The notes under the pieces are model-generated. The model had not been told where the DNA came from. It ran no database searches and was given only the letters and a program-made list of their open reading frames with translations. Of a DNA stretch of 64,000 nt, positions 44,362-57,447 are shown one piece after another. Every line of letters begins with the position of its first letter. Positions within the stretch are counted from its first letter, which is position 1. The position numbers were made by a program, and so were the translations under genes. The stretch covers positions 62,001-126,000 of the forward strand of contig JALMLS010000516.1 of the NCBI GenBank assembly GCA_038496445.1, given 5' to 3'. The DNA comes from Trichosphaerium sp. ATCC 40318 (lineage: Eukaryota > Discosea > Flabellinia > Trichosidae).

Positions 44362-45151
44362 TCATCTCTGTTCCATAGCAACACGGAGCTCCTCTAACAT
44401 ACGATATATCTCAAGCTCTTCAGCAGTGGCAGGTTTTGAAGGACAACGTATTAGATGAATTACAGGAAGGAGATCTTTGAACCCTTGTAATGTTACACGA
44501 AGACAATCTTTTAGATAAATTGTATGAGCTCCAGCAAGAGCTTTTAGTCCTTCATCTGTTATATGCTCATCTACACAAGAATGTGTAGAAAGAATGCCTT
44601 TGGTTACAGCAAACTGAAGCTCACTAAGCTTAGCTTCAATTTCAAGTATAGCTATACTAGTCTCTGTAGAGATGTTATCAACATAGATGCTATGAGCTCC
44701 AGCTAGAGCTAGTAGCCCTTTATCTGTAATATGTTGACACCCACAAAGATGAATGGTGTTAACTCCAGCTAGTGCTTTGATACCATCATCTGAAATACCA
44801 AAGCATGCAGAAAGGTCAATTCTGTGCACACCTGAAAATTCCTTTATAATTTCATCTGTAAAGATACCTACAAGTTTGATTTTTGTATGTTGTAGAGTAC
44901 TGGCGTGTTTCAATACCGCTTTTACTTGTTCAATTGTCGATATTGTAACACTATCGTATCCAACTTTGTCGTGAATGATTGAAGCTAGGCGGTGACACGT
45001 TTGAGAAGCTGTAAAACGTGCTTTTGTTGTTTTGCGTAAAATATTAGCTAAAATCTTTGGAGGAAGGTCTAGAATGCCTTGTTGTCCACTATCACAACTT
45101 AGAACCTTCTTTCAACGTTACAGCGTACATATCAGAAGGACCTTTTTCCAT
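44362..45151 (-). CDS. F-box/leucine-rich repeat protein with a frame problem near its start
   Basis: The body is open from about 45115 to 44362: F-box (ILDLPPKILANILRKTTKAR, TASQTCHRLASIIHDKVG), then LRRs (VHRIDLSACFGISDDGIKAL, VNTIHLCGCQHITDKGLLAL, AHTIYLKDCLRVTLQGFKDL). The tail is acidic-helical (EELEIYRMLEELRVAMEQR). The nearest ATG upstream, at 45151 (MEKGPSDMYAVTLKEGSKL), is in another frame and stops at a TGA, while the F-box frame is closed upstream by its own TGA at about 45117 and has no early ATG. Either an intron was missed or a one-base shift has damaged the gene. Family as for 2599-3459. Confidence 0.65.
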
Positions 45152-46890
45152 GCTGCCTGTTCCGTTAAGGTGCTAACCAATAATTGCACTGTAACTTAAG
45201 GAACGGTATGATGTACAAAGCTTAACTGGAAGTCTACAAAACAAGTTGGAACCTAGACCACAGCACTCACAGCACAACTCATTTGCAATAAATGTATTCA
45301 TGTACAATACCAAGAAAAATCTGCATTTAAAAAAGTTGATGTCGAAAGTCTGTAACTTTTCAAGTTAGTCTTACCAGCCTTTTGAGATCTTTTATGCCAT
45401 TAAAGCGTCTTTAATCGTAACTAGAAAAAGCTATCTTGGTATCAGCAAATCGCCACTTATGCTAGGGGGGCGGGAAGTCTAGACATTTATAGTCTATGTC
45501 GGGAGTGTACAGCACTAGCGCCGTTAAGTTTAGCACTGCACGTCTTCATTGACCTGCCTACGGGGAAGACAAAGCACGAAGTCAGCCATGCAATACCATA
45601 ACCTGCCTCTTGCCAAGAGGTTCACCAGTATTGGAACAAGGTTGTGCATAGGTTTTTATATTGAAGGTTTGAAAGAAAAAAAAAAAAGTGGTAAAGAAAC
45701 GCTCGGGAGGAACCACTGACTGAAGGAACATACGAAAGCGGTTTACGTTGTAAGGCGGGAAAATGCGGTTCCTAGGTGGTATTATAGCACGTTAAACAAC
45801 TGTTTCTTTTTTTTGGCTTATATCGGCATGATATCCACAAACTCTTGAATATATCGCTACTACGCTACATAAGGGTTTCAAGGAGACGCTTCGAGCACCT
45901 CTGGCCTGTACACCAAAAAAGGAAGTACTGAAAATTGCAAAATGTGAGCCATCTATTTGTTGTCTCTCAGCGTTTCCAAGATTTCATATCTTATGTACGT
46001 AAATGTATTTTAGAAGTGGTGTATGAGCGCTTTGAGAACGAAACGAGTGCAAATAAAAGAAACATGATAGAACAGAACTGCCCCACGAGACCTCACAAAG
46101 CATGTAGTACAGTGTTTTTAGTTTAGTCTATTTGAAGAAAAACGTAAGCATCAACCAAACTGTAGATTAATAGGACGCCTTGTACATCAAAAAGCGTGTC
46201 AGTTTCAGATCTTAATTATTGTTGTGACAAAGCGAAAGGAAAATGAACAGACATCAGAAACCTTGGTTTCGGTACACACTAGGATATTATGAACACGCTT
46301 TGCTTTGTAAATTCAGCAGGCCGAAGATCTTTTTAGATATCTGCCCAAGTAAGGGAATAACAAGAATGTACGCAAACACAAACACTAATTTTGTTTTAGA
46401 TTTTGGGTTACATTGGTAGTCACTCAGTACCTGATCCTTCACCGGGCATGTGGCTTTCAAATTATCTCTGACTTTGTACTTCGTTACTGCCTTGGAAGGT
46501 CAGTCAATGTAATTGTTCGCTTCGGCAAACAACCACGCTCAATGCTGGCTCCTGCAAGAAATTGTTTCGGTGTAGGACATGGCTGTAAATGCCTGACTGC
46601 GCAATACCCGCCTACGTAATTGTCAGCGTGCACATGTTGGATAAGTATTTTTACAATTCAAGTACAATATGCATAGTACTAAGCTAAAAATTGAGCTTTT
46701 GCTGGCCTAATTAGATGGGTTGCAAAGTGATTAAGTTCACCTACTTTTGTGACTTATTTGTAAAATAATTGGAACCGGGATATGATAGTTTATCACTCAC
46801 CTTTATTTAAATTTCTTTTTATTTTATTTATTTCATTTTCCATACACACTAAAACACGGTTGTTACAAAAAAAAAGTTAAGTTCATTGAA
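45152..46890. other. long region without a supported gene
   Basis: The part from 45440 to 45780 is richer in G and C than its surroundings. Open fragments on the plus strand (46242 MNRHQKPWFRYTLGYYEHAL; 46413-46619) lie on both sides of a good-looking intron (GTAAGGG...CACTAAT...TTTTAG, about 46343-46393), but the reading frames do not join. This may be a dead gene or part of a mobile element. No RNA gene was recognised. Confidence 0.35.
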
Positions 46891-49800
46891 TTAAATCAAG
46901 TGCCACTTTTGTATGTTAGCTCTTGGCATTACTTGTAGCTGTTGTTCTCTTAGGTAATAGAATAAACAAGGCGGACAAGCTAAGTTTATAAATCTTTGAG
47001 AATAGTCACCCATAGCAAGCTTAACAGTAAGCGGAATAGGTCTAGGAAATGCTTCACAACGTTTTTTGAATTCTGGTAAAACCTCCATCTTAAAATACGT
47101 CTTAGTGTACGCATGACCACATGTGAAGGTATATATCTAAACGAAAAATAAGCTACTCGTTGAACATTAAGAAGTATCAAAATCACGTGCTGCAAGAGCC
47201 AAAAAAACAAAACGTTTTTTACCAAGTTTTTTTTTAACCTAACGTACTTCATCCTTTGAATCATCTTTACGCTGTTCAGCACTCATACGCTTTACATCAC
47301 CAAAATGACGTATTAAGCAAAACCGCCTACTTGATAAATCCTTTTCCAGATTATGTTTTATCTCGGACCACAAGCGCTGTTCAGCAACACGTTCTGATTG
47401 AGCTATGGAATTAAATAAGCAAAAGCTTCAAATACTTTACTTTAATATTGTTCTGGACTTACCACGTTGATGCTGAGAGTCCATATCTTGCAAACAATGA
47501 TTTGTAATATCAAGCATTGTTCGAATAGAAAATTTAACACAAAGAGGTGGTTCCACTTTTGATAAAGTAACTAACTTGCCTACACAAAAAATCAATAAAA
47601 AAAACACAAATTGTACAAAATATCGATGATAACGTACCCAAATGAGAAGCTGCTTTGTCCATATTAGATTGCATAAATTGTTCAAGTACGTTTACTGGCA
47701 TATCATTATCTCTCCAAAACTCAAGGATCTGGAAGAGCAAGTTTTCTTTTGATTCAACATCAAGATTTAACACATATGATAGGAGGTTTAAACAACTATC
47801 CAAGCCGTCTTCTGAGACAACACCTTAAACCATGTTAGACATGCTTATCCTTTTTTACGTTACTTAGGTAGTAGTGCATACCTGGTTGACTTGAAATACC
47901 ACGAAGCCTAACATCGACAGCAGCAGACCAATCTTTTAATTCCTCGTAAATAGTTGCTGCAGCACCCCAGTTCTCCCATTGAACGCAACGCTGAAGTATT
48001 ATAGTAGGTCTGTAGCTTTGTATTTGTGCTTTTAAAGTTCTTTCTAGCTCATATTGACCATGTTTAGGCTAAGTAACAAAGTTACTATCATACAATAAAA
48101 AAAATAAACATACTTGATTGGAAGTAGCCAAATCGTTGCTGTACAGAGTTTTATACTGTAGCTTTTCCATGAGCTTACTGACCAACCTAAGAGGTTGTCA
48201 ATTAGCATAGATATTACTTTGGCATATTGCGTACTTTGGAACCTTTACATCTTCTACAGAATCATGTCCGAGTTTACCATATTCACCACTTCCCCATGTG
48301 AAAACAGCGCCATCTTCAATACAATTAGTTGGTTTCGAATTACACTTTATACCTGTGAGTGCGACGGTTATATCCTCGCCACATACTATCTGTTTAATAC
48401 TTTTTCCAGTTAAGTGTGTCTTATGTGTTGGCACATATTCCGTTGGAGAATTCATGTCATCTTTGTAAAAAAATAAGCAAAACGTAAAAGTTGCATAGGT
48501 TGTTAACTTACAAGTATACACATCTCCTGATTCTGTTGATAACATAATCATATGGAATGAACCACTGGCTATATGTGTAATGCCTTTTGCAATCATTACA
48601 TTAATAATACCAGGCGTCAATTGATCAGTCTTCTCAATACTAACAAATAAAAATAAACAACAGTTGAGTATTTTAAAAATTACATACTTTTCCTTGTCAG
48701 ATGATTGACGTTGTCCAGCGGTAGCTGTTGCTTGTGCTAAACCTTTACCCCAACAGTAAATACCTTTCAGTTCTATTTACGTCATAAGTTATCATCTAGT
48801 AACCAATCCTGATGTGGTAAAGCTTTCAGTACCTGTGAGTGCCAAAGTGTGATAAGCACCACAACTTATATCTATGACATGCTTTCCATGAAGTGCTTGT
48901 ACTTCTTGAGGTGATAGCCTCCTATTACAGTCGCCATGACCAAGCTAGAAGATAATTACACCCAAAAAAAAACAAGAAAAAACTACGAAACAACGTACTT
49001 GGCCATACTTATTATTACCCCATGTATAAACGTCTCCACTCTCTATTATGGAATTAGAAGAACGGTAAAACCAGACACAAGCCTCTCCATGAATTCTACG
49101 GTGCACAAAACTCGTTCAAGAAGGAGAAAACCTTTTTGGCGACGTACCATCTAAAAGAACAGTATGATGGTATCCACACTCTATACGTCGAACTTTAACA
49201 CCTTCAAGAGCTGTAATCGGTGTTGGGTTCGATACACGACTTTGTATCTCGCCTATACCGAGTTGCCCATCACTGCCACATCCAAAGGCCATTATTCCTC
49301 GCTCTATCCAACATATAAGCAAGTAAACTAAAAAATATGATAGCTTTTCACCTGTTGTCAATATACTGTGTCTGAACCCACAAGACACGCCACTTACGCG
49401 AACCTCCTTTAGGGCGTTTATAAGCATAGGAGATACAATTATTGCATCAGGCGCTGTTTCGTTACCGAGTTGTCCAAACTCATTAGAACCCCAACTTCTA
49501 GCAACGCCAGCATCTACAAAAAAATTAGTGATTTTAAGATTGTTTCAGAGGTATACCATCAACAGCAATAGTATGTGTTCCACCACATGAAATGTGTCTT
49601 ATAGATACACCTCTAGGTAATGTTGAAACACGACAAGGCGTAAGCCTGTTATCAAGATCACCCAAACCGAGTTGTCCAGATTCATTGTTACCCCAAGCAT
49701 ACAGCTCTCCTCTGTCTAACAAATTGATTAACACTCAAAAAAGAACAACTAATTCTATTACCTGTCAAGGCCAGGACGTGGTTCCACGATGCTGCTATAG

Positions 49801-52800
49801 TCTCAATTGATCTCTCTTGTATTCTTGATATTGAGCGTTGCAAGTTTTCTACAAAATGTTTAGCATGAATTTTCGGGATTATTAGATAAACGCACGTGCA
49901 ATGCTATCCCTCGACCGAGATACTTTATATTTACGAGGATTTTGGCGATAGTAATTAAGAATCAATAAAGATGTAAGGAAGAGTTCCAAGTACTCCTCAC
50001 TTCCAGCAGTTTCTTGCTAGAAAATGAGTTAGTATCATGTATATAAAACACTAAAGAGGTCGTCTAACCTCTTCAGCATCCTCATCAACTGTAGCTAAGG
50101 CTCCTTTCTCTCCATATACTAAAAAGGTATAAGATAAACGCGAAGGATAGTCACATACTTTTAACAGCCTGTTCAAGCATCTTTGGTGGATATGAGTTGA
50201 ACGAACTGGTGCCAAAATTTTTAACCATATTCTCTCCAAGCGGATCAAAGTAAGCAGCAACTTCCATCTAAAATTGACTCATGTTAGAACATACATCGCA
50301 TACTGTTCTCATTAATTAGCTGTACCAAAGTTGTATCGTCAATTAAAGGAAGTAAATGAAGTATTTTTCGCAAGTAATGTCTGACTTCATAAGGATCTTC
50401 TAAATACATCTACGAGAAAAAGAGTAAGCCTTCATCATCACTAGGTACAAAGGAATTTGGATTGTTACCATAATTTGTTCTTTTACACCAAGGTTCTGTA
50501 AGAGAACTCCTTGGTTTGCACGCTTAAGAGGGTCATGATGGTAGTTATCTTTCAAATACTCTAAATCTTCATCTGTCAAGTTCAGTACACCACGCTGTTC
50601 TATCATCATAGTCAAAGCTTTTGGTATCCAGTTTCGTGCATGTGCTACCTAAAGTATCTAGTTAATCGGAGATGACAACCTACAAGTTGTAAAACGGTAG
50701 TGGTACGTACAATAAAAAAGTAACGAGTCAATCCATTTGTTAAAAAAGAAGATAGTGCGCTATCTCCATCGTAGTCATCGTTTGTTCTAAGAAACTTCTG
50801 GAACTCCTCATCTATAGTTTGCTTTTTTTATTGTAAGTTTATAACTATCATAAACTTATGCTTCGTACTCTGAACTCTTCTCTGTCTTTCAAAAGCTCAT
50901 TTAAGTAACAATTTAATAACATATTTGACAGTCGTTTTCTCTCGCTTACAGAGAACGCTATGAGTACTTATGAGTCTCCAGTCGTACAACGATGTAATAC
51001 ATGTGATATTATGTATCGCACCTGTTGGTTGATGAAGAGCAGTTCGTAAACGTGTAATAATAATGTCAATCCTGCCAATTTCTAAAAATTTTGAAACAAG
51101 TTTTTCAGTTGCAACATTAGACATGTAGTATATACTATTGTACGGTAAGCAAAATATTTAAAAGGAAAGCAATACATACTCGAGTGCACGTCCATAATCA
51201 CCCTTTTGAAAATACCAATCTGCAGCGTTCTCATAAAGTCTTAAAATATCCAATCCAAAAGTTTTACCAAGAGGTTCAGCTTCAGTATGCTCTAAACCTT
51301 GGCCAATTAACCCATAAAAAACTCTTTCTGGTGCCATCTAAAACTTGTTAGTTTATATCAATAAGTAAAGGCGACATTTACCTTTGCTCTGACTTCATAT
51401 AAACAAGAATCTGTCCAAAAATAAAACCCTTCAAGTTCGCTTTTTGCAAAAAAAATTAGAAACGAATTAAAATACATGTCTTACGCGTCGTCTTTCATGG
51501 AGAAGCTGGAAACACGTGTAGGCGACGGTACGGAAGGGAACGCTGGGAAAGAACCGCGTACTGTTTCTCCTGACGGTATTGCAAACTCTTGCATTAGAGA
51601 GTCCTGTTTTGCTTTTATAAACCCTATACAGCCATTATTCAACGTTGAATGTAGCGTTTATACGTACATCTCGGATTAGCTGATGTACCAGCAAGCAATT
51701 GTGAGGTTACAAGTACTCTATTACTCGTATTACCTATGAGTTTAACTAAGCACAAACACAAAACTGCAAGAAAAAAGACGCACCTTTGACAACAACAAAA
51801 ATGAGTTTTTCCGTTAAGATAACATCACTTATTCTGCCAGAATCAAGCTGAAAAACAAACTCAGGGTATTTACTGAGCTGTGGAGCAAACATATAAACTT
51901 CCATCTTATTTTTCTGTCTTATAGCGCCCATGACTGGTCCTCTCCGCGTCATTTGACACGTGACATGAACCTTAAAAAATGAGTAAGCAAAAATACGTTC
52001 TTTTCGTTCTCATTACGTACGTTAGGCTGTGCAAACTTTGATAGTTGTTTAAACTCAAAAGGAGGTTTGTTAAAATTACTAACAATAGTCTCATACCTAA
52101 CCACAAGGTGTTAAAGATGAAATGCATGGTTTACACGTACGCTAATGTAACCTTTTGTTCTATAAGCAACTTCCAAGTACCTCCACCATTTGTATTTGCA
52201 ATGATGTACTATTTTTCAAAAAATTAGTATTGTGAAATGAATACAAAACGTGTACTTTGTAATTCTTGTTAGGATCCTTCATTAGCCACATATTCTGGAT
52301 AGGAAACTTGTTCTTTGTGAAGGATACTTCATGGGTGTAGAAATTAACGAAACGTATAGTTCCAGTGTCACCAGCAAGAATCGCTACATTTGTTAAGTAT
52401 ATCGCTTGGTTGACAAATAAATACCATAATCGCCTCCATCCCACGTCTTCCACCAAATGCATTGTTTAGGGGACTTACTACCTGGCTTCCAACCCGGTTT
52501 GGCAGTACTATCGATTATAAAAATATCATCTAACTGCTCGAAAGCATTCTTGCTCTTCGACAGAAAGAATCAGCTTAAATACGAAAAATGCGTTTATACG
52601 CTAACACCCTACCTGTACTGCTTCTTTCTTCTCTTGTGTAAGTCCCTCCAAAAATCCTCCTGAAACAAAGCTAACAAACCTCATACTTTTGCGAAAGCGA
52701 GCAGATGAAGAACGCCGATCACTGTAAAAGAATAAACAAGGTATCAAGCAAAACGAAAACTGAAATAAAAACAAATGACAACCAAGTCACGTGCTCATTT

Positions 52801-53572
52801 TTAGGATTTTCTTTGTTTTTAAATTTTGACGTACGACATATTAGACAGACTAGTAGAAGAGGAACCAGTCTGCTTCTTAAACATCAAAAAGTAAATAGGA
52901 ACTAAGCAAATCGTATAGTTTGCAGTGACAGCCATCAACCATTGTCCAGTTGGGTTAAAAGCCATAGCAACTATGCGCAAAGGTGCCTCCTATACCATAT
53001 GTTACGTTGTGCATTGTTATTTGGTGAGTTGCAACTGATGATGCCACAAAATTAAAGTTTTTCAAAGTATCAAACTCAAAACGCTTTTTTCTTCAGAAAA
53101 ATACTCACCCTGTACCAACGAATTTTTCGAACCAAAGGAACGCCACTCTCGCCAATATACCTTAGAATCAGGTAATCTGAACACAAAATAAATAATTAGG
53201 TTGTACGAAAATTCCAAACTGTATTTGGGAACGTCTTAGAGCTTTTGTTGGTTGTGTCAAATGTATTTCAAGCGTCAAGAGCGTAGGTAAATAGAATGTA
53301 CCTGTAGATGTGTAAATAGCAATCCAAGCATGTCCTTGGTATCCTCCTTGAGCTGTTACTGATATTCTTGGTCTGTGTGGTGATTGCGGTTGAGCATTAC
53401 GATTAATTGCTGGAGATGATGACTGCCGCCTAGGGTTTCTTGCTCGGCGATTTTCATCTGGTTGTGACTCAAAGCTGAGAAGCTTTACAAGTGAAAAAAG
53501 TTCATAGTTGTGCGATTGCCCTTTAACATCTTTTCCAACACTCTTGCGTGAATTACTAAGTGATTTGCGCAT
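46891..53572 (-). CDS. giant multidomain protein: propeller-like, alpha-solenoid, RCC1 repeats, C-terminal CGH motif
   Basis: About thirty short exons; start ATG 53572 (MRKSLSNSRKSVGKDVKGQS), stop TAA 46891. The first third looks like a beta-propeller (GHAWIAIYTSTDYLILRYIG, APLRIVAMAFNPTGQWLMAV). The middle is helical repeat (ERVFYGLIGQGLEHTEAEPL, LRLYENAADWYFQKGDYGRA, LVSKFLEIGRIDIIITRLRT). About 48.2-49.9 kb encodes roughly six RCC1 units (GELYAWGNNESGQLGLGDLD, IECGYHHTVLLDG, VFTWGSGEYGKLGHDSVED). The C-terminus has TFTCGHAYTKTYF and INLACPPCLFYYLREQQL, a possible zinc site. Continuous splicing between parts was followed by eye, so it may be one gene or two. The plan resembles trafficking or GTPase-regulating scaffolds, but no family was firmly recognised. 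Confidence 0.6.
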
Positions 53573-53794
53573 GTCAAATAATTTTGTAACTTCTACTCAA
53601 CGTTGATGTGTCATTAAGCTGGAATCAGCAAGAACGTGCTATTGGAACGATAAGCTGTTGAATTGACTTTTAGAATACTTTTTCGTCTTAATTTGCCAAA
53701 CCAACTACCGCATGCGTGCGGTTGTGCAACGCGCCAGAACAACACGAAGTACCACATGTGGCTGTAAACGGAAGGTATTGACAGGCAACCAGCC

Positions 53795-55659
53795 ATGTGT
53801 ACAGGTAATAAAGCATATTGGCGTTTCTGGGACTACAAAAACGCGAAAGAGAAGGTAAAATAGGTGTTTTGAGCCGTTAAAGCATTCTAGCGCTATCATT
53901 GTCTAAAACGTTTCAGATTACTCTCTAATGCGAATAAGCGCTCATATGGTGTCAAAGAACGATTTCTGTACGAGCAATTTTATGATGCAGTTCTAATGGC
54001 CGTAGTGATTCACAAGAACGACGCCAGAAGGATCTCGCTGTTATTAAGAACGCTCTGGAGCACATTACGAACAAAAAGCCTTCAATGACATTTGATTGGA
54101 ATCGTGTTAAGCATCAACAACTAGTCGCTAGAAATGCGCCTACTGTGCAAAATCTTCACAGTTTTACAAATGAATATGTGAGAGTATATCCAGAGTGCAC
54201 GTGGAAAGGCGTTAACAAAAGGTACTTGTTCCTTTTTTTAGAAGTTCATTTGTAACTTTGATGGTAGTGCACGACGCCACCTGAAGTCCAACATTGTAGC
54301 TTCTGATAAAACTATGCAAAGAATTATAATCGATAGAATAGCTGAACACATGAATATCAGAGATTTAGATGAGTGGTATAGCGTAACTATGAGGAAACTG
54401 AAAAGAGCAAAAATTAAAAAAATCCCAAAATTGTGCGTTTATGTCACCTACCTGTTTGTATCTAAATCACTTATAGTGTTTTAAACAACTTAGAGAAATG
54501 TTTGAAGAATGTGTTTCCTCATTTCAAATGGCACAGCTGGAAATTTCGGTCAGTAGACATAAACGGAAACAAATAATAATAATTGCTTTAGCTGCACAAA
54601 ACAGGATTTAACTAGCATCAAAAGACAGATAGCTTGCTTACAATCTATGTCTGAACTATTAAATATAAAGTGCTTGGATGACTGGTATTCAATAACAGCT
54701 AAAAATGTTATTGATGCTGGTGCAGGAAGGTTTCTGGCAGAGTACGTCAAAATGCCTTTTATGTTAATAAAGTTCTTACTTTTTGACTGCTTTTTAGATA
54801 CAATAACTCACTTGTGTTGTGGTTACAGAGTATATACCCAAGCCATACATGGAAGCCATGGAGATTTAGGTACTTATTGGGCTATAAAGTCTACCCAAAC
54901 TGATTAATAATAGTGGTGCTCCAAAAGGATTTTGGACTAATATTAAGAATCAGCAATGTGCATTTGATGATCTTTCTGAAATATATGACATTCATTCTTT
55001 GGATGGATGGAAAAAAGTGTCTTTAGGCGATATGGCAAACTCTGGTTTAAACTCTGTTTTACGGATGTATGGATCTCTTCCGAAACTTCTTTCAGTTGTC
55101 TTTTCTCAACAAGACAACGAGTTACAATATTTCAGTAACCTGGCTAATTCTAAGGCCCCCAACACTCGTTGGACTAATATAGATCATACTCGCTTTTTAG
55201 AAGGTATAGCTGTACGATTTAACATAAGAACAATGGAAAATTGGTAAGCTCAGACCGCGGAATGAATAGTTTTTTTTCTAATCACTAAAAAGGTATACTG
55301 CCTCTCAGTCTCTTTTCTGCCAAGTTGGGGCTAGTGGGTTCTGTCATCACTTTCCATTAGCACTTAGTGAGGTATACCCAGGATTTCCTTGGGATTGGAA
55401 AAGATTTAGTAAACGTGGGAAGAAATCAAAGCAAGGGCAAGTTCATAACTTCGATACTTTTTTCAAATACTTTCATTGACATTTTTTCTTTGTACAGGGT
55501 TTTAAAGGAGGCTATTGTAGGTTGTCTCTCATCATCTACATTAACACAACAGACGGTAAATTTTTAATGTGGAAGGGAATGATTACTTATCAGAGTCTTG
55601 ATGTGCCTAGATCGAAAAAAGTCAGTAAAAAACAGAAGGAAAAAACCCTTGAAATATGA
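53795..55659 (+). CDS. DWY...YPxxxW tandem-repeat protein (copy 1)
   Basis: Multi-exon gene built from about four units of a roughly 70-residue repeat. Each unit reads: helix, then LDEWYSVT / LDDWYSITAKNVIDAGAG / LDGWKKVSLGDM, a second helix, then VFPHFKWHSWKF / IYPSHTWKPWRF / VYPGFPWDWKRF. Introns fall at matching places within and between units. A short terminal exon gives a basic end (SLDVPRSKKVSKKQKEKTLE). The probable start is ATG 53795, but the first two exon joints are not certain. The same repeat occurs widely in protists and some fungi; its function is not known to me and a nucleic-acid role is only a guess. Its sister gene is at 59712-61656. Confidence 0.65.
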
Positions 55660-55761
55660 CAAATAAACGCTTTGAAATAACTACTATCTGGGGCTGTTAT
55701 TGAAATACTAACTAATAAAAACATACAACGACAAATAGCAGATGTATAGTTTGTTTAAATC

Positions 55762-57055
55762 TCAAAATGTCAACAACACATCAAGTTTTGGAGTTTTTTG
55801 TTGAATTGAAAAGTTGTTTTTTTCTTTTTCTCTTACCTGTAACCGATTATTAACCCATTCAATAGTCATTTCCATAGCAGGTTCTTTAGAGTGTATCAAA
55901 TGTGTTGCAACACATTGCTCAGTGCTTATAACTTTAACATCTTTTTCAGTCGATTGTGCACTATCATAAATTTGTCTACTACCACGTGCTGGTATAACAG
56001 GATCATTTTCATGGTGTACAACCAAGAAAGGAAAGTGTATTTGGTCCAGCATAGTCTACAAAAAAAAATCACGTCAACAACTAGTACTAGTACCACAAAC
56101 ACGCTATAGACGTAAAAACGCCATATTTTCAAAAAAAAAAAAGTACAAGAAATAGAATCATCTTACCTTAGCGTAATCTGTCATATCAAGCAAATTCTTT
56201 CCCATTGATAAATGCATAGCATCAGAGTATGTAAGAGGATCAGCTAGAAACAGTTTATAGATCTCTGGACTTTCAAATTTTTCCGGATCTGGCTCTGGTC
56301 CCCACTTGAGCTTGCCTCCACCCATTGAAGCAACAAGCCTATTAGAATAGTGTGTTAACAGACGTTCCAAACGGCTTTAAACAGCTTCGCTGAACGCACT
56401 TTAAACCTTGTAATACGACCCAAGGTGGTTGTATATCGTTGAATAGAGCAGGCGCAAACATCGCTGAGCCTAGCCAATTGCCAGCGTCCTTCATGTCACC
56501 GTTTATTATTGCGTCTTGCACTCGAAGAGACGTTAAAAGCGTTACACATCCGCCCATCGATGCTCCTGCTATAAAGAAAGGTACATCCATAGGTGGGACG
56601 TCTTTTAACTTTCCTACGGCAAAACTTACTTTTAATCATTCTCTAACGCGATATATGGAGTAGTAGAGGGATATTATGCGCTTAGGAGTTTTTTTGTGTA
56701 CCTGCAAAGTATTGTTTGATAAAATGTACGCCATCGTCTATGAGATACTCCCAGTTGACCAAATGACCGCGTAGATCGTCTGATACTGACTTTCCGTGTC
56801 CAATTTGGTCATAACACACGCAAGCAATCCCTATTTTTGCCATTGTGTTGATAAACAGTTGGTCCGGTACAGCTCCTATCAAACAGTTAGAATTTTGCTC
56901 GTTGTTCACCATTGTCAATTCTGTAACGCACCAGTATGTCCGTGCATGCCGTGGAACCATAGCATTAAAGCAATGACTGGTTTTTCATTTGGTATTACTT
57001 TCCTGGCGAATAGTTTCTCTCCACGCTTATTAACGTACTCAAATTCAGTTTGCAT
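55762..57055 (-). CDS. alpha/beta hydrolase, monoacylglycerol lipase-like
   Basis: Five exons from ATG 57055 (MQTEFEYVNKRGEKLFARKV). The oxyanion region is LWFHGMHGHTG, then YDQIGHGKSV. The nucleophile elbow is GASMGG (GxSxG) in FFIAGASMGGCVTLLTSLRV. The acid is Asp in VVHHENDPVIPARGSRQIYD and the catalytic His is in THLIHSKEPAMEMTIEWVNN. All three catalytic residues are present. The layout matches monoglyceride lipase and related serine hydrolases that release glycerol or lysophospholipid products; soluble or loosely membrane-bound. After NRLQ there is a perfect CAG|GTAAGA donor, so the true end may be a tiny last exon and the unspliced tail may not be translated. Confidence 0.8.
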
Positions 57056-57447
57056 TGTGCTTGGTGTTCTGTGTTCACGTTCACCTGATTACTATATTTA
57101 ATACTGAAGTGTGCTTATAGGCAGCCTTCGCTTAAACTGAGTCGACTGATTTTTCTACTGATTTGCAATTTTGGTGTTGTTGCAATTTTGATAGTTCAGC
57201 GTAGAGTTTTTGTGACACATTGTGACATTTCCTTCGAACTTCTGTTCACAAAGTCTAATATAGTAAAGAGCATCTCCTGGTAGATATTTAGGACAGTTGT
57301 AGATTCTCTATCGACGTACCTTAAAGTACAATGCGTTTATAGATTTTTTTTTAAACCCTTGAAACAAACGTCCAAGTAGTCTGCAGGCTGTTTTTTATGG
57401 TATTCTTTTATCTCGATTGGTTTATTTTAAATGTTACAGGAGGTAAA
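57056..57447. other. intergenic
   Basis: Lies between two genes on the same strand; serves as upstream region of the lipase-like gene and 3' region of the START gene. No coding frame is supported. Confidence 0.4.

Noticed and set aside
30750-45151. Integrated giant-virus segment, because F-box, LRR and MORN-like repeats are common in such viruses
   Set aside because: Genes here have many spliceosomal introns with the same signals as clear cellular genes (DONSON, SNF2, AlkB), and no viral core gene was found.
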